This document shows positions 6,576 through 14,575 of a stretch of 17,194 bases of DNA, piece by piece. Source of the stretch: an uncultured Oscillospiraceae bacterium (GTDB taxonomy: Bacteria > Bacillota > Clostridia > Oscillospirales > Oscillospiraceae). The number at the start of each line of letters is the position of its first letter. Positions within the stretch are counted from its first letter, which is position 1. The notes under the pieces were generated by a model. The model was not told where the DNA came from and ran no database searches. It saw only the letters and a program-made list of their open reading frames with translations. The stretch lies in the NCBI GenBank assembly GCA_934615645.1, contig CAKTTR010000038.1, forward strand, positions 1 through 17,194. Reading direction: 5' to 3'. Position numbers and translations under genes: made by a program.

Positions 6576-7501
6576 TGGATTGGATTGTATCTGTCATTGC
6601 TGCTTCTCTGGCAGTTGCGGCGCCGCTGCTCTACGGTGCACTCGGTGAAATCTTCACCCAGCGCTCTGGCATTATGAACCTCGGCTTGGAGGGCGTTATG
6701 CTGGTTGGCGCGGCGACGAGTTATATCGCGGCCGTCAATTCACAGAGCTTGTTTGTGGCTTTGCTGACCTGTATTTTGGTTGGCTTGGTGCTGGGCTTCC
6801 TCTATGCATTGTTAACGGTCACCCTTCAGGCAAACCAGACGGTTTGCGGCCTGGCAATGGTGATTTTTGGCCAGGGCCTATCCGGTACAATTGGCAAAGC
6901 ATATGCAGGCATTGCAACGCCCGTCTCCTTTGCCAAGACGGCGATTCCAGGCTTGAAAAGTATCCCCGTTCTGGGCGAGATTCTCTTTAGCCAAGACATC
7001 TTAATCTATGCGCTTTATATCCTTGTACCCCTGGCGTTTATCTACATTTACAAGACTCGGCCCGGCATGCGACTGCGGGCGCTGGGTGAAAACCCCGGCG
7101 CGCTGGACGCGATGGGCTACAAGGTTTCTGCGATGCGGTATCTGTACGTTATGGCTGGTACTGCGATCACAGCCCTTGGCGGTATGTACATTTCCCTTTG
7201 CTACACCCCGTCCTGGACAGATAACATCACAGCCGGTAAAGGTTGGATTGCGGGCGCATTGGTCATCTTTGCCTCGTGGAATCCGTTGATGGCGGCATTC
7301 GGGTCGTTCCTTTTCGGCCTGATCCAGGTTGTGGGCCTGCGGCTCCAGCTGACAGATGTCAATATCTCCAGCTACTTCCTGAACATGCTGCCATACATCT
7401 TCACAATTATCGTGCTGATTATTACAACAGGTGGTTTCCTCAAGAAACGTTCGTCGGGTCCTGCTATGGTTGGCAAAACGTATTCTCGTGAAGACCGGTA
7501 A
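6575..7501 (+). CDS. BMP-type nucleoside ABC importer, permease 2
   Basis: This encodes a 308-residue membrane permease of the same superfamily (YufQ/NupQ-like). Conserved features are GEIFTQRSGIMNLGLEG (24-40), the counterpart of NIGAEGQ in permease 1, and the coupling motif GMRLRALGENPGALDAMG (164-181) that contacts the ATPase. Several long hydrophobic stretches (for example 59-82, 143-160, 190-208 and 225-247) are membrane segments. The start codon shares its A with the TAA of the first permease, so translation is coupled. It probably heterodimerises with permease 1. The gene is followed within 60 bp by the first lipoprotein gene, which has its own promoter. Confidence 0.92.
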   Translation: MDWIVSVIAASLAVAAPLLYGALGEIFTQRSGIMNLGLEGVMLVGAATSYIAAVNSQSLFVALLTCILVGLVLGFLYALLTVTLQANQTVCGLAMVIFGQGLSGTIGKAYAGIATPVSFAKTAIPGLKSIPVLGEILFSQDILIYALYILVPLAFIYIYKTRPGMRLRALGENPGALDAMGYKVSAMRYLYVMAGTAITALGGMYISLCYTPSWTDNITAGKGWIAGALVIFASWNPLMAAFGSFLFGLIQVVGLRLQLTDVNISSYFLNMLPYIFTIIVLIITTGGFLKKRSSGPAMVGKTYSREDR

Positions 7502-7509
7502 TCTTATCG

Positions 7510-7538
7510 TTATTTTGCACTGTGCAAAATGATATAAT
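7510..7538 (+). promoter_or_regulatory. Promoter of the first BMP lipoprotein gene
   Basis: A consensus -10 TATAAT (7533-7538) lies 17 nt after a weak -35, TTATTT (7510-7515). A palindrome overlaps the -35 and spacer. This internal promoter would let the lipoprotein be made in excess over the membrane parts, which is common for binding-protein-dependent importers. Confidence 0.6.
7512..7530 (+). promoter_or_regulatory. 19-bp perfect palindrome, candidate operator
   Basis: ATTTTGCACTGTGCAAAAT is a perfect inverted repeat with 9-nt arms and a one-base centre. The arms are too close to make a stable RNA hairpin, so a dimeric DNA-binding protein site is the better reading. It covers the end of the -35 and most of the spacer of the promoter, the classic place for a repressor operator. 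The regulator is not in this window. Confidence 0.6.
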
Positions 7539-7559
7539 ATTAAAATGGGAGGAAAAATA

Positions 7560-8729
7560 ATGAAAAAACTGATTGCTTTACTAATGGTGATCGCCATGGT
7601 AGCCTGCTTGTTTGCGGGTTGTGGCGAGACCGACAAGCAGGGTTCCGATGCACCGCAAGGTGATGGAGACGTTGGGACCACGCAGAACGGCGGCAATGAT
7701 GGCAACTCTGGTGAAGCGGACTACAGCAAGATGAAGATTGGTATGCTGCTGAACAACACCGTTACAGACGGCGGTTGGAACCAAGCTATGGCAGAGTCCA
7801 TGGAGCGCAGCAAGAAGGAGCTGGGCCTGAAGGACGATCAGGTGATTATTGTAGAATCTATCCCCGACGGCGGCGCGGAAGCTGACTCGACCATCGTGCA
7901 GCTTATTGATGAAGGCTGCAACTTGATTATCGGTGCATCCTCCGGCTTTACTGTCAATGTCAACGCTGCGGCGCAGCAGTACCCCGATGTTTACTTCACC
8001 CAGTTTGAAGGTCTGTCTGCTGACAACTATTGCTCCTTCACCTGCTGGGACATCGAAGCAATCTTCATGTGCGGCTATGCAGCTGCCCTGATGAGCGATG
8101 TTGATGAGCTCGGCTTTGTTGCGGCGCAGCCGCAGGCTTCTGTTGTCCGTGCCCTCGACGCGTGGGCAGCAGGCGCGAAGGCAGCGAACCCGGACGCTAC
8201 CGTGCAGGTTGCTTGGGTCAACAGCTGGTACGATCCTGCAGGCGATAAGGAGTGTGCAAACTCCCTGCTGCAGAAGGGCATCAAGTGCCTGGGCTATCAC
8301 GGTTCTACGACGGCTGTCGCGCAGGCGGCAGAGGAAGCTGGCGCATATTGCACCGGGTTCCATGTTGATATGCACGACTACGCACCGAAGGCTGTCCTGA
8401 CTTCCTTCTGCTGGAACTGGGCACCGCAGTTCAATCAAATTATCACAAGTATCGCCACAGATACGTTTACGAGTGATGCAAAGTATGCCAACATGGCGGA
8501 CGGCGCTGCAACCATCGCACCGTGGAATACGGACATTATGCCCGAGGATGTCGTCGCAAAGTGTGACGAAATGAAGGAAAAGATCATCAATGGGGAATAC
8601 ACCGTTATGGCTGGCCCGTTGTACGACAACAAGGGCAATGAGTTGCTGAAGGATGGCGAAACCTTCACTTTGGAACAGCTGATCGATTGCTATTGGCTGC
8701 TGGACAACGTCATTGGCGATCTGCCCTAG
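7560..8729 (+). CDS. BMP-family substrate-binding lipoprotein, copy 1
   Basis: This 389-residue lipoprotein is the extracellular ligand-binding component of the importer (BMP/PnrA-like family, purine nucleoside binders in studied members). The signal peptide is Lys-Lys followed by a hydrophobic stretch. The lipobox LFAGC puts the lipidated Cys at residue 21. A low-complexity Gly/Asp/Asn-rich linker (about 22-56) leads to the BMP fold, which starts at KIGMLLNNTVTDGGWNQ with the DGGWN motif typical of the ligand pocket edge. The start at 7560 is chosen because GGGAGG lies just upstream; the in-frame ATG at 7545 overlaps that site. The protein is unusually Trp- and Cys-rich in its second half (for example SFCWNW). 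It is about 90% identical to the next gene. Confidence 0.93.
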   Translation: MKKLIALLMVIAMVACLFAGCGETDKQGSDAPQGDGDVGTTQNGGNDGNSGEADYSKMKIGMLLNNTVTDGGWNQAMAESMERSKKELGLKDDQVIIVESIPDGGAEADSTIVQLIDEGCNLIIGASSGFTVNVNAAAQQYPDVYFTQFEGLSADNYCSFTCWDIEAIFMCGYAAALMSDVDELGFVAAQPQASVVRALDAWAAGAKAANPDATVQVAWVNSWYDPAGDKECANSLLQKGIKCLGYHGSTTAVAQAAEEAGAYCTGFHVDMHDYAPKAVLTSFCWNWAPQFNQIITSIATDTFTSDAKYANMADGAATIAPWNTDIMPEDVVAKCDEMKEKIINGEYTVMAGPLYDNKGNELLKDGETFTLEQLIDCYWLLDNVIGDLP

Positions 8730-8769
8730 TAAGATAAGACGGAAGACTTCCTATAAGACTGGAGTAAGC

Positions 8770-8808
8770 GTGCTTTTCGCATGAAGTAACTCCCTAAGCG
8801 GGAAGCAC
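8770..8808 (+). other. Hairpin between the two lipoprotein genes
   Basis: GTGCTTTTCGC (8770-8780) pairs with GCGGGAAGCAC (8798-8808), 11 base pairs including two G-T wobbles, around a 17-nt loop. It stands just before the terminator-like hairpin at 8815. It may be a 3' UTR structure of the first gene. The matching place after the second gene can form a different stem, CCTGCA/TGCAGG (10225-10257). Confidence 0.45.
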
Positions 8809-8814
8809 ATTAGC

Positions 8815-8849
8815 AAATGGGAGAAATACATTTTGTATTTCTCCCATTT
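8815..8849 (+). terminator. 16-bp hairpin after lipoprotein copy 1
   Basis: AAATGGGAGAAATACA (8815-8830) pairs perfectly with 8834-8849 around TTT. The stem ends in ATTT and is followed by CG, so the U-tract is poor, but the partner after copy 2 is a textbook terminator. It probably causes partial or full termination between the copies. Confidence 0.65.
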
Positions 8850-8991
8850 CGTACATCTGTAAACGGCAATTCTATCTGGGTGCGCAATGTATTAGCTTTT
8901 TCGTTTGTATGTGGATTTACGGTGCTGACGCAGCAAAAAAGAATTCGACGAGCCAAATAGAGTACAATGAACTATCAGAAAGGAGACGACA
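8850..8991 (+). promoter_or_regulatory. Upstream region of lipoprotein copy 2
   Basis: No gene is seen here. A -10-like TACAAT (8963-8968) stands in a suitable place, but no matching -35 lies 16-18 nt before it. AAAGGAG precedes the start codon at 8992. The region is unrelated to the upstream region of copy 1 and lacks its palindrome, so the two copies may be regulated differently. Confidence 0.35.
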
Positions 8992-10161
8992 ATGAAAAAA
9001 CTGATTGCATTATTGATGGTGTTCGCCATGGTAGCCTGCCTGTTTGTGGGCTGTGACAAGAACGACAAGCAGGGTTCCGATGCACCGCAAGGTGGAGGAG
9101 ACGTTGGGACCACACAGAACGGCGGCAATGATGGCGGCTCTGACGAAGCAGATTACAGCAAGATAAAAATCGGTATGTTATTGAACACTCCCGTCACTGA
9201 TGGTGGTTGGAGTCAGGCAATGGCGGAGTCTATGGAACGCAGTAAGGCGGAGTTGGGCTTAAAGGACAACCAGGTCATCATTGTAGAATCTGTTCCTGAT
9301 GGCAGTGCGGAGGCCGATGCGACGATCGTACAGCTTCTTGATGAAGGCTGCAACTTGATCATTGGTGCATCCTCCAGTTTTGCTGTCAACATCAATGCTG
9401 CGGCGCAGCAGTACCCTGATGTTTACTTCACCCAGTTTGAGGGCCAGTCTGGCGACAACTACTGCTCCTTCACCTGCTGGGACATTGAAGCAATCTTCAT
9501 GTGTGGCTATGCAGCTGCCCTGATGAGCGATGTTGATGAGCTCGGCTTTGTCGCGGCGCAGCCGCAGGCTTCTGTTGTCCGTGCCATAGACGCCTGGGCG
9601 GCAGGCGCGAAGGCGGCGAACCCGGATGCTACCGTGCAGGTCGCCTGGGTCAATAGCTGGTACGATCCTGCAGGCGATAAGGAGTGCGCAAACTCCCTGC
9701 TGCAGAAGGGGATTAAGTGCCTGGGCTATCACGGTTCTACGACGGCTGTCGCGCAGGCTGCGCAAGAAGCTGGCGCATACTGCACCGGTTTCCACATTGA
9801 TATGCACGACTACGCACCGAAGGCTGTCCTGACTTCCTTCTGCTGGAACTGGACGCCGATCTTCAATGAAATCATTACGAGCATCGCAACGGATTCCTTC
9901 ACGAACGACGTGAAGTACGCCAACATGGCAGACGGCGCTGCAACCATCGCACCGTGGAACACGGACATTATGCCCGAGGATGTGATTGCAAAGTGTGACG
10001 AAATGAAGGATAAGATCGTGAATGGAGAATATACCGTTATGGCTGGCCCGCTGTCTGATAACAAGGGCAACGAGCTACTGAAGGACGGCGAAACCTTCAC
10101 CCTGGAGCAGTTGATCGACTGCTACTGGCTGCTGGATAACGTCATCGGCGATCTGCCCTAG
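8992..10161 (+). CDS. BMP-family substrate-binding lipoprotein, copy 2
   Basis: This is a second 389-residue binding lipoprotein with the same architecture as copy 1: a Lys-Lys signal peptide, lipobox LFVGC with Cys21, an acidic Gly/Asn-rich linker, then the BMP domain. Differences from copy 1 are scattered, but some lie near the expected ligand cleft: DGGWS in place of DGGWN, SSSFAVNIN for SSGFTVNVN, EGQSGDN for EGLSADN, and NWTPIFNE for NWAPQFNQ. The last 45 residues are almost identical. It has its own ribosome binding site (GAAAGGAG) and is followed by a strong terminator. It probably serves the same permease with altered affinity or specificity. The family is secure; the specificity shift is inferred. 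Confidence 0.93.
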   Translation: MKKLIALLMVFAMVACLFVGCDKNDKQGSDAPQGGGDVGTTQNGGNDGGSDEADYSKIKIGMLLNTPVTDGGWSQAMAESMERSKAELGLKDNQVIIVESVPDGSAEADATIVQLLDEGCNLIIGASSSFAVNINAAAQQYPDVYFTQFEGQSGDNYCSFTCWDIEAIFMCGYAAALMSDVDELGFVAAQPQASVVRAIDAWAAGAKAANPDATVQVAWVNSWYDPAGDKECANSLLQKGIKCLGYHGSTTAVAQAAQEAGAYCTGFHIDMHDYAPKAVLTSFCWNWTPIFNEIITSIATDSFTNDVKYANMADGAATIAPWNTDIMPEDVIAKCDEMKDKIVNGEYTVMAGPLSDNKGNELLKDGETFTLEQLIDCYWLLDNVIGDLP

Positions 10162-10276
10162 CCGGAAGGTGTACTGGTAGGCCCAAAGAACTGCAAGACG
10201 GAAATTTGATGATTCTGCAGTAAGCCTGCAACTTGATTGACGAAGTCCCTGTGCAGGAGGTGCATAGGTAGAATTT

Positions 10277-10308
10277 GGGAGAAACATGCCTCATGTTTCT
10301 CCCTTTTT
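10277..10308 (+). terminator. Intrinsic terminator of the ABC importer operon
   Basis: GGGAGAAACATG (10277-10288) pairs perfectly with CATGTTTCTCCC (10292-10303) around CCT, followed at once by TTTTT (10304-10308). This is the clearest rho-independent terminator in the window, and it ends the importer transcript 116 nt after the last stop. Confidence 0.92.
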
Positions 10309-10837
10309 ACCGATGCGACGTATGCAGGAGAAGAGACTGTGGTTCTCGAAATGTGTACAACATTGTCATACTTTGGCATTACAGAATGCAGTATACGGAT
10401 GCTAAAGTGCGGCATAAAAAGCGATGGTTACACCGAGTTGTCCAATTTTTGATTCAAAAACATGAAAAAAATTTCTCCAGGGTATTCCCTTTGCGAGGGA
10501 GTTGTGGTAGAATAATGGTGTAAAAGAGCATCTTCGTAATACATATGCTGTGGATGCGAAATAGTTGTATTTATTCGGAATGTACAATTTTAGTTTTTTT
10601 GAGTATCTGGAGGTGAAAGCACAAAAAATATCTTTTTTCTCAAGTTTGATGTGTATATTTTGGGTGGAGTCTGATTTATAAATTGTACGCATTGCCGAAA
10701 AGTGCGATGCTGTGACCGTCGCCGGCTGGAATCTGAACGATCAGATATGCTAGCCTTGCTGTGCAGAATTTTTAATCTGCGGCGCGGTGAATGAGACAAA
10801 AATCATGATGCGAATACTGAGCTTGACGAAGCATAGC
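10309..10837 (+). other. Intergenic region before the molybdenum hydroxylase operon
   Basis: About 530 bp without a supportable gene. It is AT-rich with several homopolymer T and A runs. A TAGAAT -10 candidate (10508-10513) has only a weak -35 (TTCCCT, 10485-10490). An AGGTGAAAGC-like site near 10610 has no start codon at a useful distance. Small hairpins exist: TCCCT/AGGGA near 10486-10500, and GCAGA/TCTGC near 10763-10780. It probably holds the promoter and a long leader for the hydroxylase operon. I recognise no riboswitch. Confidence 0.4.
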
Positions 10838-10855
10838 GCACGGTGTTTACCGTGC
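10838..10855 (+). promoter_or_regulatory. Inverted repeat just before the hydroxylase genes
   Basis: GCACGGT-GTTT-ACCGTGC is a perfect inverted repeat with 7-nt arms, 28 nt before the first hydroxylase start codon. A TTGACG -35-like hexamer lies just upstream (10823-10828), but the -10 at the right distance (TTTACC) is poor. It could be an operator or a leader hairpin; it is not a terminator because A residues follow it. Confidence 0.45.
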
Positions 10856-10883
10856 AAAAACTAGAACACATGAGGACAAATTT

Positions 10884-13178
10884 ATGAAAAAAGAGTTTAT
10901 TTCCGTCGGTAAAAACATGGAGAAATTTGACTCCTATGATAAAGTTACCGGCAAGGCAACGTATGTCGCCGACATGCATCTGCCTGGCATGCTGCACGGC
11001 AAGATCCTACACAGCACACATGCCCATGCACTGATTAAATCGATTGACGTCAGCAAGGCGCGCGCACTTCCCGGCGTGCATGCCGTTCTGACAGCAGCAG
11101 ACGTGCCTCAGATTCCGTACTCTGGTTGCGGCCATCCGATGCCGTATGACACGCCGTTGGACATGCGGATTCTAACGGATCATCCCCGCTACGTTGGCGA
11201 CGCCATTGGTGCTGTTGCTGCAGAGACGGATGATATCGCAGAAGAGGCGCTGCGCTTGATCGAAGTCGAATACGAAGATCTACCCTTCTACACAGATCCG
11301 GAGGCCGCAATGGCGGACGATGCGTATCTAATCCACGAAGGGCACAAGAATAACATTTGCGACCAGCACGGCTTTGAAATTGGCAATGTTGATGAGGCGT
11401 TTGCCAAAGCGGATATCATCGTTGAAGATGAATTCCGGGTGCCAATTGTTGCCCACTGCCAGATTGAAAACCATGTTTCCATCTGTGACATCGACCATCG
11501 CGGCCGGTTGACCTTCTATGTCTCTAATCAGGTCCCCAGCATTATGCGCGAGCGTCTTTCCAAGATTCTCGGCCTGCGGCCCCGGGATGTCCATATCATC
11601 AAGAAAACACTGGGCGGTGGCTTCGGCGGCAAGCAGGAGCCGGTCTATGAGCCCATCAATGGCTGCCTGACAATGGCGACAAAGCGCCCCGTCATTCTCG
11701 ATCTGTCGAAGGAAGAAACCCTAACAACGACGCGGACCCGCCACAGCGGCATTTACCGGATGCGCACTGGCCTCATGAAGGACGGCACCATCATCGCCAG
11801 AGAGCAGCTTGTCATCCATAACACTGGCGCGTATTCCTCCCACGGGCACAACGTCCTGGGTAACGTTAGCGGTCAGTTTGGCCAGGTCTACCCCTGCCCG
11901 AACCTGCGCTGGGATGGCAAGACGGTCTATACAAATATCCTGATTGCTGCCGCGATGCGTGGCTATGGTATCCCACAGCAGGCATTTGTGACCGAGTGCC
12001 ATACAGATAATATTGCTAAGCGCCTTGGCGTTGATCCGCTGCAGTTCCGTCTGCAGCATATGCGCAAGCTGGGCGATGAGCCATACGGCGATAACCCGAA
12101 TATGTCCAGCGCGCTGCCGGAAATCATTGCGTGGGGACGGAAGCAGATTGGCTATGACGAGTTTATGAAACTGCCTAAGCAGGAAGGCAACATCCGTCGG
12201 GGCATCGGCATGGCAATTGCTAGTTATGGCCAGAGCTGCTATCCCCACAGTGTGGAGCTATCCTCCGCACGGATTACCATGCACGAGGATTCCTCCTGCA
12301 CGCTGTCTGTCGGCTGCTGCGAGTTGGGACAGGGCAGTAATACGGCGATGGCGCAGATCGCTTCAGAAGCCATGGGTGTCCCCTTCCATATGATTGAAGT
12401 CAACGAAGGCGACACGGACATTGCAACATTTGACGTCGGTGCCTATGCGTCCCGTCAAACCTATGTCGCGGGCACTGCGGTCAAGAAGGCTGGCTTGAAG
12501 ATTAAAGCCATTGTTTTGGACCGCGCTTCCGAGATGCTGCATCGGGATGCTGATCGCCTGGATACCTACAATGGCTATGTGGTTGATGCAGAGACGTTAG
12601 AGCAGTTGATTCCTATTGCGGATGTCGCGTATGACTGCTATTATAACCGCGGCAAGTTTGCAGATGCGTGCATGATGATTGAGGCCAACGCCTCCCATTG
12701 CCCGACGACCCAGGGCTTGACCTATGTCTGTGGGTTCGCTGAGGTAGAGGTCGATATGGAAACAGGTTATGTCAATCTGAAGAAATTCTATACCTCCTGC
12801 GACTGCGGCACGCTGATTAACCCGCTGGCGGCAAAATGCCAGTTGACCGGCGGCAGCATCATGGCCTGCGGCTATGGCTTGACAGAACAGGTTCTGGTCG
12901 ACGACAAGTCTGGCCGCGTGCTCAATGGCAATATGCTGGATTACAAGGTCTTTACGTTTGCTGATCTGCCGGATCTGCAGGCACACTTTGTCGAGTCCAA
13001 CGAACCCTCCAGCGCCTATGGCAACAAGGCCCTGGGTGAACCGCCCATGCATACGGCTGCACCAGCAATTCGGAATGCGGTCCTGAATGCTACAGGCATT
13101 GCCATCAACCAGAACCCGCTGACGCCGGAGCGTGTGTTCCTGGCGATTCAGGCAGCCAAAGCAAAGGAGGCGGAATAA
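10884..13178 (+). CDS. xdhA: Xanthine dehydrogenase-type hydroxylase, molybdenum subunit
   Basis: This 764-residue subunit carries the molybdenum cofactor of a xanthine-oxidase-family hydroxylase that inserts oxygen from water into a purine or similar ring. The N-terminal a/b-hammerhead region (about 17-125) has KVTGKATYVADMHLPGML. Cofactor and active-site motifs follow: GGGFGGK (244-250), AAMRGYGIPQ with Arg359 at the place of the substrate Arg of bovine XDH, ELGQGSNTAMAQI, ASRQTY, and KALGEPPMHTAAPAIRNA with the catalytic base Glu719. The residue after GGGFGGK is Gln251, where bovine XDH has Glu802, so substrate preference may differ from xanthine. The start follows TGAGGACAAATTT. One base separates its stop from the FAD subunit. 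The enzyme class is secure, the exact substrate is not. Confidence 0.9.
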   Translation: MKKEFISVGKNMEKFDSYDKVTGKATYVADMHLPGMLHGKILHSTHAHALIKSIDVSKARALPGVHAVLTAADVPQIPYSGCGHPMPYDTPLDMRILTDHPRYVGDAIGAVAAETDDIAEEALRLIEVEYEDLPFYTDPEAAMADDAYLIHEGHKNNICDQHGFEIGNVDEAFAKADIIVEDEFRVPIVAHCQIENHVSICDIDHRGRLTFYVSNQVPSIMRERLSKILGLRPRDVHIIKKTLGGGFGGKQEPVYEPINGCLTMATKRPVILDLSKEETLTTTRTRHSGIYRMRTGLMKDGTIIAREQLVIHNTGAYSSHGHNVLGNVSGQFGQVYPCPNLRWDGKTVYTNILIAAAMRGYGIPQQAFVTECHTDNIAKRLGVDPLQFRLQHMRKLGDEPYGDNPNMSSALPEIIAWGRKQIGYDEFMKLPKQEGNIRRGIGMAIASYGQSCYPHSVELSSARITMHEDSSCTLSVGCCELGQGSNTAMAQIASEAMGVPFHMIEVNEGDTDIATFDVGAYASRQTYVAGTAVKKAGLKIKAIVLDRASEMLHRDADRLDTYNGYVVDAETLEQLIPIADVAYDCYYNRGKFADACMMIEANASHCPTTQGLTYVCGFAEVEVDMETGYVNLKKFYTSCDCGTLINPLAAKCQLTGGSIMACGYGLTEQVLVDDKSGRVLNGNMLDYKVFTFADLPDLQAHFVESNEPSSAYGNKALGEPPMHTAAPAIRNAVLNATGIAINQNPLTPERVFLAIQAAKAKEAE

Positions 13179-13179
13179 T

Positions 13180-14061
13180 ATGTACGGTGTCGATAAATTA
13201 TACATCCCGCAGACGCTGGAAGAAGCGCTGCAGATCTTGGACCGGGACCCGGAGGTCATGCCTCTGGCTGGCGGTACGGATATCTTAGTCAAAATGCGGC
13301 ATAAGGCCCTGAAAGGGGTCAAGCTGATGAGCACAGAAAAGCTGGAAGCGCTCAAAGGCGTCCGGGAACGCGAAGATGGCGTGATCGAGATCGGCGCTTC
13401 CTGCACCTTCACGTTCCTTGCAAATAACGAGATCATCTGCCGCCGGATCCCAATGATCCGGACCGCAGGTCTTGCCATGGGCGGCCCGCAGATCCAGAAT
13501 GTGGCGACCATCGGCGGCAACGTCAGCAACGGTGCGACCTCTGCGGACAGCGCACCCTCCCTGTTTGCACTTGACGCGATCCTGATCCTGCACAGCGTGC
13601 GGGGCGTCCGCCGGGTGCCGATCCAGGAATTCTACGCAGGCCCTGGCCGGGTCAAGAAGGAGCCGGGCGAGCTGCTGGTCTGCATCGAGATCCCCCATGC
13701 GGGGACGACAAACTGGGGCGGTATGTATATCAAATCCAGTGTGCGTAAGGCAATGGATATTTCGACCTTGGGCGCTGCTGCGACCTGCCAGCTGAATGCG
13801 GACGGGACGGTAGCTGCGGCAAGCATTGCCCTGGGCGTCGCCGGCCCGACGCCGCTGCGCTGCCCGGACGCGGAAGCGTTCCTGGTCGGCAAGGTCCCCA
13901 CGGAAGCAATGATGGAAGAGGTCGCGGACCTCGTCCTGCAGGCGACGAATCCTCGTACGTCCTGGCGTGCTTCTAAGGAATTCCGTATTGGCTTGATCCG
14001 TGCTCTGTCCGCGCGGGCCTTTATGGGCGCATATGCAGCAGCGAAAGGAGAAGCGAAATGA
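13180..14061 (+). CDS. xdhB: Xanthine dehydrogenase-type hydroxylase, FAD subunit
   Basis: This 293-residue subunit belongs to the CO-dehydrogenase medium-chain/XdhB family and holds FAD, passing electrons from the iron-sulfur clusters to the acceptor. FAD-binding motifs are AGGTD (30-34) in PLAGGTDILVKMR and IQNVATIGGNVSNG (105-118) with the following SADSAPSLFALDA. A C-terminal CODH-type domain follows from about residue 175. The start at 13180 is chosen because AAAGGAGG lies 9 nt upstream and the ATG comes one base after the xdhA stop; an upstream in-frame ATG at 13132 would overlap xdhA without need. The stop overlaps the xdhC start (ATGA). Assembly into a heterotrimer (or dimer of trimers) with its neighbours is expected from the family. 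Confidence 0.92.
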   Translation: MYGVDKLYIPQTLEEALQILDRDPEVMPLAGGTDILVKMRHKALKGVKLMSTEKLEALKGVREREDGVIEIGASCTFTFLANNEIICRRIPMIRTAGLAMGGPQIQNVATIGGNVSNGATSADSAPSLFALDAILILHSVRGVRRVPIQEFYAGPGRVKKEPGELLVCIEIPHAGTTNWGGMYIKSSVRKAMDISTLGAAATCQLNADGTVAAASIALGVAGPTPLRCPDAEAFLVGKVPTEAMMEEVADLVLQATNPRTSWRASKEFRIGLIRALSARAFMGAYAAAKGEAK

Positions 14062-14531
14062 TCCAGATTTCTTGCACCATCAATCATAAACCGGTTCAGG
14101 TCGAAGTCGAAGAAGGCGAGACCTTGATGGCGATGCTGCGCGACCGCCTGGGCCTGACGGGCACCAAGCGCGGCTGCGAAGTCGGCGAATGCGGCGCCTG
14201 CACCGTCCTGGTGGACGGCGTGCCGACGGATACCTGCCTGTTCCTGGCGGGTCTGGCCGACGGGAAGGACATCCTGACCATTGAAGGCCTGGCCGACGGC
14301 CTGGAGCTGAGCCCCATCCAGCAGGCATTTGTCGACTGCGGCGCGATCCAGTGCGGCTTCTGCACGCCGGGCATGGTCCTGTCCGCCTATGCGCTGATTT
14401 TGCGCAACCATCGCCCCAGCGGCGAGGAAATCAGAAAGAGTCTCTCCGGTAACTTCTGCCGCTGCTCTGCCTATGTGCAGATCATTGATGCGGTCCAGAC
14501 CGCGGCAGTCCAGATGTTCCCCGAGGGCTAA
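14058..14531 (+). CDS. xdhC: Xanthine dehydrogenase-type hydroxylase, 2x[2Fe-2S] subunit
   Basis: This 157-residue subunit carries two [2Fe-2S] clusters that relay electrons from the Mo site to FAD. The plant-ferredoxin-type cluster is held by Cys40, Cys45, Cys48 and Cys60 (GCEVGECGACTVLVDG then Cys60). The C-terminal four-helix domain cluster is held by Cys99, Cys102, Cys134 and Cys136 (CGFC ... CRC). All eight ligands are present, so the subunit should be functional. The length is normal for this family. The start overlaps the xdhB stop by four bases. A small TTTCCG/CGGAAA hairpin (14534-14550) follows before the deaminase gene. Confidence 0.95.
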   Translation: MIQISCTINHKPVQVEVEEGETLMAMLRDRLGLTGTKRGCEVGECGACTVLVDGVPTDTCLFLAGLADGKDILTIEGLADGLELSPIQQAFVDCGAIQCGFCTPGMVLSAYALILRNHRPSGEEIRKSLSGNFCRCSAYVQIIDAVQTAAVQMFPEG

Positions 14532-14575
14532 AGTTTCCGTTATGCGGAAATAAATAATAAAGGAGAGCAATTCAA

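Larger units (their letters stand above)
7560..10308 (+). repeat. Tandem duplication of BMP lipoprotein gene plus 3' region
   Basis: Two copies (7560-8849 and 8992-10308) each hold a BMP lipoprotein gene, a short region with shared words (AAGACGGAA, CTG-AGTAAGC, GAAGT) and a GGGAGAAA/TTTCTCCC hairpin. The proteins differ at about 36 of 389 positions by my count. The upstream regions are not alike, so the promoters are independent. This looks like a recent gene duplication that kept its terminator. Confidence 0.85.

Noticed and set aside
8730..8991. Purine riboswitch between the lipoprotein genes
   Set aside because: The conserved three-way-junction bases and the GTTTCTACC-like segment are absent; the hairpins seen do not match that architecture.
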